DNA from: Helianthus annuus
Lineage: Eukaryota > Streptophyta > Magnoliopsida > Asterales > Asteraceae
Assembly: GCF_002127325.2 (NCBI RefSeq)
Contig: NC_035448.2
Location: 112,803,660-112,867,659 of the forward strand
Length of the DNA stretch: 64,000 nucleotides
Direction of reading: 5' to 3'
Below the pieces are notes generated by a model that was given only the letters and a program-made list of their open reading frames with translations, did not search any database and was not told where the DNA came from. Numbering within the stretch: position 1 is the first letter of the stretch; each line of letters opens with the position of its first letter. A program made the position numbers and the translations under genes. Below, one piece after another: positions 54,347 to 64,000 of the stretch.

Positions 54347-55960
54347 TGTCACACCCCCAAAATTCCATCTGCGGAGTATCACCGCTTGGGAGCGTGACTG
54401 ACCAGGATCAAGCCACCAATCATATTGAACATGCATTTAATATTAAGTAAGATAAAAGAAAACCATCCATTCAATACAAAAGGTGTTCAAAACATGTCAA
54501 CGTTTTAAAGTGTAGCGGAAGCATAGTAAAGAAACCAACAGTAGTAAATAGTTTAAGCGTTGTAACAGTTCAACATAAGAAACACGATCCTCGTCCACAA
54601 CGACCCGCTTCTCCAATGCAAGCTCCCAGTGCCTAACGATCTGCAAGGCATGTAACAGAATGATCAACAAACTAGTTGAGCGAGTTCACAGTAAGTAAAT
54701 GTGTAACAGTAAGTAACAGGTGGCTTTACAGGGCCGATAGTAAGTTATGCTGGTGGGGGCTTCCCATGTTAAGTGACCACTAGACTATTCGTATTATTAT
54801 CCCTGTTCTTCGTCCGAGAACAGAAGTGTGTATAAAGTGTGCGTAGGTTTTACGCACGTATCCTTCGTAACCTGAGGATAGAAGTAAGTAATGCGTACAC
54901 GTAGGTTTTACGTGCGTATCCTTCGTAACCGAGGATAGAATGGCATGTGAACCCGTAGGTGTTATCCCAACCTACGTAACCGTCCTGACATCCGAGGACA
55001 TGATAGGTGATAGTCTAGTAAAGCATATGTACGTTCCTTTCAATAATAACCTTTAACCCATTCCCACAACCCGGGAATCCCATGCCTTAGTAGGAGTGTG
55101 AACTCACCTTGGTTTGCTCGGTATGCTAGGTTATGCACTCACAAGTAATTAATCACGTCCTAGTGTATGCACGTATAACAAATCAGTTCATGTTCGCAAT
55201 TGTACGCATGCAGTTAATTGTTCACATAGCAGTCAGTTTGCATATCGGCACAACACGTAGTATTACACGAATATGTTCATCACCAAGCATGGCATAACAA
55301 TTAATTCAACATATGTTCTACTGTTCAAAGCATTATCAAAACCCTAATATCTTTCGATTCATAATTCATCCTTCGACAGTCCATTATCACCATTTTCCTT
55401 CGGACCGAAGGTTATGCTTCGGACCATGTCTATCTTTCGGTCCAACTATCTTTCGGTCCAACCATCTTTCGGTCCAACTATCTTTCGGTCAAACTATGGT
55501 TCGGTCAACAAGTATCCTTCGGTCAAATAATGGTTCGAACAGCTAATATCTTTCAGTCAATATCAGTTATGTTTATCCATTAACACAATTTTCACAATTT
55601 AGTAAATATCAACCAGATCAAACAAGCATGATTCCCACGTTTATCAAGAACCCTAATCTGATTAACAAGCATAACACTTTATCCTATACGATTCCGTTTT
55701 CAAGAACAGTGAACAATAACAATCCGTAGTGTATACATCACAACCAATCCACAAGCTTTATCATTAACCCTAATCACAACAGATCCAATTTGCATACAAA
55801 TCCGATGAACATCCAAATCCTACCAATCATGCACAACCGATTAACATACAACCCTAGTATCTTTCAAAACATCCATACTAACCGATCACGATATGAACAA
55901 TTCGATTAACATATATCCGATTAGTATACGTATCCGGTTAATCATACAGTCAACATATTG
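54347..55960 (-). repeat. A2 5' LTR, truncated (1,614 of 2,083 bp)
   Basis: Equivalent to 47139-48752 at offset 7,208. It breaks at CAACATATTG (55951-55960); after this the 3' LTR has CAAGTAAATT, but here C-LTR sequence ATGCATGCTC follows. Confidence 0.95.
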
Positions 55961-56174
55961 ATGCATGCTCACATAGGAATAGACAAGGCCTTAGTGACTT
56001 AATAACAATGGAAGTTAATTTTTTCATGTTTTGTTTCTAATTTCAATACAATGTAATAAATTTAATTCAATAAAACATAACTTTAAGCCATGTGTTGTGA
56101 AACAATGATTCTGTTACGACACTCCCCGACGTTTCCGCTGCGGTTTGTTGTTTTAACGCGGTCGGGGTGTGACA
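55961..56174 (+). repeat. Copy 2: end of C 5' LTR
   Basis: The last 214 bp of the C LTR, fused directly to the A2 LTR. The primer site follows at 56182. Confidence 0.9.
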
Positions 56175-56766
56175 GAAAAGTTGGTATCAGAGCTCATGGT
56201 TATAGGGAATTATGTTATTAGTAATGCTTTGACCTAGTCTATAACCTTCCTAGGACCCTAACACAAGGATCTTGTGTTTAGATCTTAAAACCATACTGTC
56301 ACTTATCCTTAGATGACAACCACAACAGGAACTCAAATTTCGAATCTGCTTTGAAAACCAATCATCTGTTCTAGGATGATTCATTTATAAGGTTTTAAAC
56401 TTTCAAAGTTTACAAAATCTCGTCAAGTTTGGGTCTCATTAATGTGAACACGTGCAATCTGGAAGGGTGAGTGCCTGTATCTTGAGTTTTCTGTCTAAGG
56501 CTAGAGTGTTCGTACAAAAATCCACATAATTGGACCAGTCACTCTTTCCTGGGAACTCTTGGGGTGAGTGTCTACTTATAGGCTAAAGCATGTCTTCGTG
56601 ATACATTATGAGGACCTATTTACTTTGATTCAGCTTTTGTGTGTCGTTTGCTTGCTTCGTGGTTCGAACAAATGACCATCACCCATGCTTTTTGGTCGGT
56701 AATTGTAACATCCTATTCTTACCCAATGCCATTTCACTTGTTTTCTCTCATGCTTCCTCTTTTAGA

Positions 56767-57857
56767 ATGCCTCCTCAACGTGACAATCAGGTACCTAATG
56801 AAGAATCGGCAGCTATCATTACGTAGCAAATGGCTTTTGCACTCCCAAGCATCATTGCTCAATGTAACCAAGCCTACAATAACAACAATAATGCTCCCTG
56901 TAATTTCAAGACATTCAACTCTTCCAAGCCATCAAAATTTTCTGGGTCTCAAGGAGCGACTGCACTTCTGCAATGGTTCGAGAGTCTAGAGAGGACCTTC
57001 AGACATGTTCACTGTCCAAACGAGCGAAAGGTAGAGTTCGTATCTAGTGTTTTTTGAGAAACAAACTTTAACATGGTGGAATGGTGTGATGAGAGATAGG
57101 GGTGCCGACGTGGCACTGGCTCAAACCTGGGAAGAGCTTCGAGCTCTAATGATGAGGGAATTCTGTCCTCGTCATGAGATTAGGGCATTGGAAAGGGAAT
57201 TCGACGATCTTAAGCAAGATAGCGGTGAGCATCGAGCCTACACGGACCGTTATGAGGAGTTAAGTTTGTTATGCCCTAACATGGTTACGCCTTTGGATAA
57301 GGCAATCGAAGAGTACATTGATGGCCTCCCTGACTCTACAAGACATTGTTACTAGTAGCAACCCCACTACAGTTAGGCATGCCATTGAGCTATCCGCTAC
57401 CTTGACTGAATCTCAGATCAGGAAAGGTAAACTTTTTTGAACGGGTGATAAGAAACTGATCGAAGAATCAAAACCAAAGGATGAACAGACTGGATCCTCC
57501 AAGAAGTCAAAGAAGCGAAAGGATTCTTAGAACTTCGCCGTGGTTGCCCACAATGATCAAGCTATCCCCAACCAACTAGCTCAACCCCCTGCTAGGAAGC
57601 CATACAACGGAACTGCACCCTTGTGTAACCAATGTAGCCTTCATCATCATGCTAGTGTGAAGTGCCGCAAATGCCTAAATTGTGGACTAATAGGTCATAC
57701 AGCAAGAGTTTGCCCAGCTGCAGCTGCACCAAATCAAGTTGGCAGCAATCCTGCTCGAGCTCGTTTTCCACCAGGGTCTTGCTACCACTGTGGAGAGATG
57801 GGCCATTTCCGAAAGAATTTCCCAAAGCTTGCTAATGCAAATCCAGCGCAGGGATGA
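56767..57857 (+). pseudogene. Copy 2: C gag (broken)
   Basis: Same sequence and same breaks as 39763-40853: stop at 56824, frameshifts near 57050 and 57334, later stops near 57438 and at 57528. The shared damage shows that gag decayed before the duplication. Confidence 0.85.
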
Positions 57858-58648
57858 GCATCTGACCGACTGAAAGACAACGCTGTTTAGAAATAATCAA
57901 GCTTTATGTATTACTGTCTTTTGTTGTCAAGGTCATTGAAACAGTTGTTGTTGTTGTTGTTGTTTATAAATAAATCTTTTATTTACATTGCAATGTACTT
58001 ATGTGGTTGCATATATAAACAACATATCCCCTACAATACCGACAATTAAGGAATCGTATTCCTTGAAGAACAGACTACCCTCAAATTTTTTTCCATTTTA
58101 TGATCTCTTGCGTTTTCCACTAAAATCCTAAGTACCCGTTTCTTCCAAGGAAACGAAGTACCACGCGCAAGTTACAACTCTGGACGAATACCCAAAGTAC
58201 CATTATAAATCCTTATTAGGGTACCTAAGGGTATTTCCGTAAGTCCTTAACTGTTGTGTACCTTAATTCGAATGTTATGATTCTTTGTAATCAAAATCGA
58301 ATTTTCTTTTTAAGATCATCCTATCTTTTCGGATAGATTCTTGAGGACGTCGAAGTCCATCGACTGGGTTCCTGGTATACCTTGAATACCCATGTTCAAA
58401 TCGATAATAAGATAATAACAATTAATAACAAACTAATAACAGATTAATAACCAAGAAAACAATTATGTGCCTATGTGTTTATGTGTTGACCTAATCGAAG
58501 TTGTTTCAAGCTTGTTCAAATTCTATCCCTTTCACATTTTAAAACAAACTCTGATTACTATGCAAGGAATTACGTAATTGTGGATGCATACATAATTATG
58601 GAATTTAGTGCACAGAAACCACAGCAAGTTTTGTCATGTGTCTAGAAT

Positions 58649-59614
58649 TAACTCTATTCATTTCTATTTCTGATGAAGCACCCGTTAAGGAAAAATGAAC
58701 CAGCTATTCATTTTCACTTCTGAAAGAATATCCGTTGAGGGAAATGAATATCCATTTTTATTACCCCTTCATTTCCATTTCTGAAGAACACCCGTTGAGG
58801 AAAATGACTCCGTCCGTTCATTTTCGTTTCTGAAGAATATCCGTTGAGGGAAATGAATATCCTTTTGATTATTCCTTCATTTCCATTTCTGAAGAATACC
58901 CGTTGAGGAAAATGACTCCGTTCGTTCATTTTCGTTTCTGCAGAATATCTGTTGAAGGAAATGAATATCCTTTTGATTATTCCTTCATTTCCATTTTTGA
59001 AGAATACCCGTTGATGAAAATGACTCCGTCCGTTCATTTTCGTTTCTGAAGAATATCCGTTAAGGGAAATGAATATCCTTTTGATTATTCCTTCATTTCC
59101 ATTTCTGAAGAATACCCGTTGAGGAAAATGACTCTATCCGTTCATTTTTGTTTCTGAAGAATATCCGTTGATGGAAGTGAATATCCTTTTGATTATTCCT
59201 TCATTTCCACTTCTAAAGAATACCCGTTGAGGAAAATGACTCCGTCTGTTCATTTTCGTTTCTGAAGAATATCCATTGAGGGAAATGAATATCCTTTTGA
59301 TTATTCCTTCATTTCCATTTCTGAAGAATACCCATTGAGGAAAATGACTCCGTCCGTTCATTTTTCACTTCTGAAGAATATCCGTTGAGGGAAATGAATA
59401 TCCTTTTGATTATTCTTTCATTTCCATTTCTGAAGAATACCCATTGAGGAAAATGACTCTGTCCGTTCATTTTTCGCTTCTGAAGAATATCCGTTGAGGG
59501 AAATGAATATCCTTTTGATTATTCCTTCATTTCTATTTCTGAAGAACCCGATGAGGAAAATGACTCCATCCGTTCATTTTCGCTTCTGATGAATATCCGT
59601 TGAGGGAAATGACA
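58649..59614. repeat. Copy 2: 108-bp tandem array
   Basis: Same number and order of variant units as 41645-42610. Arrays change quickly, so equality supports a very recent duplication or an assembly copy. Confidence 0.9.
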
Positions 59615-59760
59615 GGATTATGCCTTGCATATCTTTGATGGGTTACTCTACGCAAATAGATGACACCCTAGATTCCATGCAAGACAATTATTTAACACAG
59701 CGTCACAGAAAGACTCCTACGAATAAATTTCGGGACGAAATTTCCTAAAGTAGGGGAGAC

Positions 59761-62700
59761 TGTGACATCTGTGCCTCTTCAATCATTAAACAAATTCCAA
59801 ATCAAAGAAATATTGTGTTTCATACTAGGGATTTATATAAATATGTGTATCATTGGCACATATCAATTCTTGTTCGATTTCGAGCTTTAAATCACTTTCT
59901 GGAAGGTTATACGCGAACTGATGCGTAAACGTAATTAGTTTACCGCGAGAAACACTCCAAAACAGTTACATAGGTTTAACATACCTTAGATAACCTTTAC
60001 ATAACTTTGAAATAAGTTTTGGAGGGTTTGGTGTGGCGAAATCAAGTTTATTCGATCACAGGGACTATTTGTATCAAACTGCAAAAGTATACCGAATCGA
60101 ATGGTAACGAACATTCCGAAACTTGATCATAAGTTAAAAATTCCCTAAATATCCTTTACATATCTTAAAAATAAGCTTTGAGGTGTTTGGTACGCAAAAA
60201 TAAACTTATTTGATCAATAGGGACTAAAAGCGTAAAAAAAGTGCATAAGTTTGCATTTTCGCGCATATCTTACGTTCTGAATATATCCGGACTTTCAAAA
60301 TTTTATGTAATCATTAAAATATTTTATTTTGGTGATTGGGATGATAAAATTCCATTCGTCGCTTAATTTGGATCGTTTTTGCGTTCGTTACGACTTCCGT
60401 TGTAATTACCCGAATAATGCAACCGTACGACCAAACGAACCGACATCCGAGATGTTTTTGAGCATATTTTAGGTTCTCTATACTTTAACCTCATTTTAGA
60501 GCCTTAAAATGGGGTTAACGAGGCTTAAACGTGTCAAAAATGCATCGAAAACCAAGCTTTGGGACTCCAGGGGCTAAAATTTTAAATCTGCCAAAGTTTG
60601 CTAGGCCTGGGGCGTAAGCCAAAGATTATTCTTACGTGGACCGCGTCAACAGCCCAGATCAGAAACATTGAATCTGGCTTTCCAGCCTATTTTTGATGGT
60701 TTTAATCATAGATTTGCAATACCATTTGATGGTATTTCATGTCCCCATTGTTTTTAAAACCTCGTGCCCAAGTGTATGGCCTAGATCGAAGCACGAATTA
60801 TGAGGAACGATCCTAACGGTTGTGGATTTCCTATAAATACCCAACCCCGATTCACTTGTTCCTCACAACTGATCTGAATTTCTCTAAGTTGAGGTTCCAA
60901 AACTTCATACCTGAGAACATCTAGATAAATATCTTCATTGCTTGGACCCATTGTAAGTTTCTTTCGTTCTTTTATGCGTTTTTAAGCACGAAAGTCAAAC
61001 AGTGTTTGACTTTCTACTTTGACCACGAGTTATCCGGACATATATTACGTTCTGAATATATCCGGACATCCAAAAATTTATATAATCATTAAAATATTTT
61101 ATTTTAGTGATTGGCATGATAAAATTCCATTCGTCGCTTAATGTGGATCGTTTTTGCGTTCGTTACGACTTCCGTCGTAATTACCCGAATAACGCAACCG
61201 TATGACCAAACGAACCGACATCCGAGATGTTTTTGAGCATATTTTAGGTTCTCTATACTTTAACTTCATTTTAGAGCCTTAAAATGGGGTTAACGAGGCT
61301 TAAACGTGTCAAAAATGCATCGAAAACCAAGCTTTGGGACTGCAGGGGCTAAAATTGTAAATCTGCCAAAGTTTGCTAGGCCTAGGGCGTAAGCCAAAGA
61401 TTATTCTTACGCGGCCCGTGACAACAGCCCAGATCAGAAACATTGAATCTGGCTTTCCAGCCTATTTTTGATGGTTTTAATCATAGATTTGCAATACCAT
61501 TTGATGGTATTTCATGTCCCCATTGTTTTTAAAACCTTGTGCCTAAGTGTATGGCCTAGGTCGAAGCACGAATTGCGAGGAACGATCCTAACGGTTGTGG
61601 ATTTCCTATAAATACCCAACCCCAATTCACTTGTTCCTCACAACTGATCTGAATTTCTCTAAGTTGAGGTTCCAAAACTTCATACCTGAGAACATCTAGA
61701 TAAATCTCTTCATTGCTTGGACCCATTGTAAGTTTCTTTCGTTCTTTTATGCGTTTTTAAGCACGAAAGTCAAACAGTGTTTGACTTTCTGCTTTGACCA
61801 CGATCCGGACATATCTTACGTTCTGAATATATCCGGACATCCAAAAATTTATGTAATCATTAAAATATTTTATTTTAGTGATTGGCATGATAAAATTCCA
61901 TTCGTCGCTTAATGTGGATCGTTTTTGCGTTCGTTACGACTTCCGTCGTAATTAACCAAACAACGCAACCGTACGACCAAACGAGCCGACATCCGAGATG
62001 TTTTTGAGCATATTTTAAGTTCCCTATACTTTAACATCATTTTAGAGCTTTGAAATGGGGTTAACGGGGCTTAAAAGTGCCAAAAATAAAGTTTTACAAG
62101 TACAGGGACCATTTTTGAAATTTCTGAACAGATTCAGTGAACCTAGTCCAATTTTGAAGTGTTGATGGTTTTAATGGCTGGTTTTGGATGCTATGGGCTC
62201 AAATTTGTAGGTTTTAAACATTCCCATGGTTTTGAAAACCATGAGCCCAAGTGGAGGGCCAAGATCAAAGCACGAAATGCGAGGAACGATCCTAACGGTT
62301 TACCGAATCCTATATACACCCATGCCTTCACTTCATTTCAACTCACACTTTGGTTCAATCAGCTCTAAGTTGAAGTTATTACTTCATACCTGAGTTGTTT
62401 GAATCAAAACTTCCTAGCTTGGACCCTTTGTAAGTCTCTTTCGTGCTTTTTATGCGTTTTTAGCACGAAAGTTAAACAGTGTTTGACTTTCTGCTTTGAC
62501 CACGAGTTGGTCAACACGAAGTTCGTTGAACTTCGCATCGTGAGCATAATCACGATGGTCATAGTCCCTAGTGACTATACCTACTGATTACCACGTTGAT
62601 TAGGTGTAGTGACGAGTCGTAGTTTCGGTCAAAATACGTATTCTTGCGTATTTTGCAACCAAACTACTTTTGGGTATCAAGACCCTTTGTCTTGATATCA

Positions 62701-62891
62701 AACTTGTTTTTAAACTTCATTAAACATGTTCTAACATGTTTAACTCATCACTTTAGGTTTAGTGCTTATATAGGGTCGTAGAATAAGCGGTCTAAACAAC
62801 CGCTTAGACTTTCAAACTCGACCCGTTTGGTCGATCATTAGGATCCGACCAAGAATATTATGTGACCATAGTTGCATAGGGAATAACCTTC
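59761..62891 (+). repeat. Copy 2: C 3' LTR with triplicated promoter region
   Basis: Unit starts at 60264, 61039 and 61820, with TATA-like boxes at 60832, 61607 and 62311. Cut by D at 62891. Confidence 0.9.
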
Positions 62892-63512
62892 TGTAGGATC
62901 GGATTTCGACCTAAACGAGTCGTTCGGAAGAGCTCAACTCCGTTTCAGAGGCGGAAACAAGGAAACGGATGCGTACACAGCTTGTATTACACTCTAAACC
63001 TCTTGTATATTGATTTAACAATGTATTCGATTACAAGGAAAACCGGCAATACCTCGGTACCAAATCTGAAAAAATGTTACAAATGAAATGACAAAGTGAC
63101 CTATATATACTAGTTGGGAACCGCTCATATGACAGTCCATAAAGGCGGTTCCAACAGATGCCGAAAAGGCGATTCCACCTACTTCCATAAAAGCGGTTCC
63201 ACATGATTTCCTAAAAAACGATTCCCATGTTGACTAATTTGAACCTTGACTTCATATGAACTCTTGATTATTGGACCTTTAAATGCAATCTCTTCATTGG
63301 ATCATCATATGGTCCTATCATAACAAAAGGCCTTTTTAACATATTTACAACCCATGAGATTTGTCGTTTGTTGACTTTTTCATGCTTAGACATGTGATGA
63401 CATCACATGTGATGTCATCAAGATGATGTCACATGAGATGTCATGTCTGACTGGATCCGCAACGAGACCGATACTCGACATTAGACGTAGTCGACAGATG
63501 ACTGCACCAACA
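62892..63512 (-). repeat. Copy 2: D 3' LTR
   Basis: Same as 45888-46508, with the 26-bp palindrome at 63395-63420. The polypurine tract follows at 63513-63524. Confidence 0.8.
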
Positions 63513-63562
63513 GACTCCCCCTCAGATGTTGACGAGTCTTAAGTGTCGAGTCTTCAACGACT

Positions 63563-63991
63563 TCAGTCTTTAACAGTGAAAGCATCTTCAACTCTTACTC
63601 TTCTCTTCTCATCATCATCATCAGACTCTTCACGCACAATCTTTACTTGGATGTCTTCAGACTCCCCCTTTCGATAAGCTGGGATCGTAGTCTGGCTTGT
63701 TGTAATCACAAAGACTTCAGGTATCGGAACCTGGTCTTCAAAACCTGCACATCCTCTACCCAAAAATAAATCTCCCGATGATAATATGAAAATATCTAGT
63801 GACTCAATCACAGAAATTATACAATCACAGAATGATTTCACAATTTGAAGAACCACATGAAGATATATATCATTTTTGATATGAAAAACCAACAAACTCT
63901 CCCAAACCATTTGTTCGTCATGTTTAGCACTCGGAATTTTGAACATCAACTTTTCAATACCAGTTGTCGAAAATCTTTTTGAATTTTTCAA
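63563..63991 (-). CDS. Copy 2: unrecognised 142-aa frame of D
   Basis: Identical to the frame at 46559-46987 except for one missense difference (Leu instead of Val at residue 33). No known domain. Confidence in coding is low. Confidence 0.35.
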   Translation of the reverse strand: MKNSKRFSTTGIEKLMFKIPSAKHDEQMVWESLLVFHIKNDIYLHVVLQIVKSFCDCIISVIESLDIFILSSGDLFLGRGCAGFEDQVPIPEVFVITTSQTTIPAYRKGESEDIQVKIVREESDDDDEKRRVRVEDAFTVKD

Positions 63992-64000
63992 AACTTTTTG

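Larger units (their letters stand above)
47139..55960 (-). mobile_element. A2: chromovirus related to A1, 5' LTR truncated by the duplication joint
   Basis: 3' LTR at 47139-49221 (2,083 bp), gag-pol at 49298-54024, primer site at 54331, and 5' LTR from 54347 that stops at 55960. The missing ~469 bp is the U3 start, including the TATA region, so this copy lacks its promoter. The shared 1,614 bp of the LTRs showed no mismatch by eye, so insertion is recent. The left target base string is GTTAA (47134-47138); its right partner is not in view. Coding sequence is very like A1, but much of the LTR is different. Confidence 0.95.
17932..64000 (+). mobile_element. C: non-autonomous gypsy-type element, gag only, continuing past the window
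   Basis: The 5' LTR runs 17932-39170 once B and F are removed. The internal region is 39171-42756, with a primer site, a broken gag and a tandem array but no protease, RT or integrase. The 3' LTR starts at 42757 and is interrupted by D at 45888. The likely left target duplication is CTACC (17927-17931) within E0's RNase H. The right end is not reached because of nested D, A2 and the tandem duplication. Confidence 0.85.
55961..64000 (+). repeat. Second copy of a 17,004-bp tandem duplication (visible part)
   Basis: Repeats 38957-46996 at a constant offset of 17,004 bp. The substitutions seen are 43077/60081 A-G, 43415/60419 A-G, 44517/61521 T-C, 45850/62854 C-A and 46891/63895 C-A, with no length change. 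The joint carries 6 bp common to both parents, ATATTG (38951-38956, 48747-48752 and 55955-55960). Confidence 0.95.

Overview
The window is repeat-rich nuclear DNA of a flowering plant. The evidence is the wall-to-wall LTR retrotransposons of plant type: Ty3/gypsy chromoviruses with integrase-fused chromodomains and initiator-Met tRNA primer sites, an Athila-type element with an Asp-tRNA primer site, and a Ty1/copia-like piece. The general look of the LTRs recalls Asteraceae, but that is recollection and has not been tested. I found no credible host gene, tRNA, rRNA or CRISPR array.

The layout is a nest of insertions, most of them proven by 5-bp target-site duplications (TSDs). 1-4084: old sequence with two fragments of a LINE reverse-transcriptase ORF, unassigned AT-rich DNA and a ~500-bp foldback MITE between TA microsatellites. 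~4085-17931: decayed gypsy element E0 (+ strand), whose 5' LTR is split by A1 (4677-14151, - strand, TSD TGTAT). A1 is a chromovirus with LTRs that read as identical and an open gag-pol frame. At 17932 E0 is cut in its RNase H region by element C (+ strand, left TSD candidate CTACC). C's 5' LTR is itself split by B (18559-27937, TSD ACTTC, a decayed chromovirus) and by F (28451-37214, TSD GTAAT, an Athila-type element with an intact 902-codon gag-protease frame and no polymerase). C's interior (39171-42756) holds only a broken gag and a 108-bp tandem array. Its 3' LTR starts at 42757 and is cut at 45888 by the copia-like element D, which is cut at 47139 by A2, a close relative of A1 with one nonsense codon.

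At 55955-55960 the sequence jumps from inside A2's 5' LTR back to a point in C's 5' LTR. From there to the window end it repeats 38957-46996 at a constant offset of 17,004 bp. I saw five substitutions in about 8 kb. This is a 17-kb direct tandem duplication with a 6-bp microhomology (ATATTG) at the joint, or an assembly duplication that mimics one.

The most interesting signals lie in the RNA and cis-architecture of the retrotransposons. A short phase-1 intron (83-86 bp) sits at the same place near the gag N-terminus in A1, A2 and B. A donor/acceptor pair (GTGAGT ... CAG) sits inside the LTRs of A1, A2, B and C, suggesting a leader intron. A module made of a palindrome, a polypurine tract and an LTR-start sequence is duplicated about 100 bp upstream of the real 3' LTR in A1, A2 and B. 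The promoter region of C's 3' LTR is triplicated.
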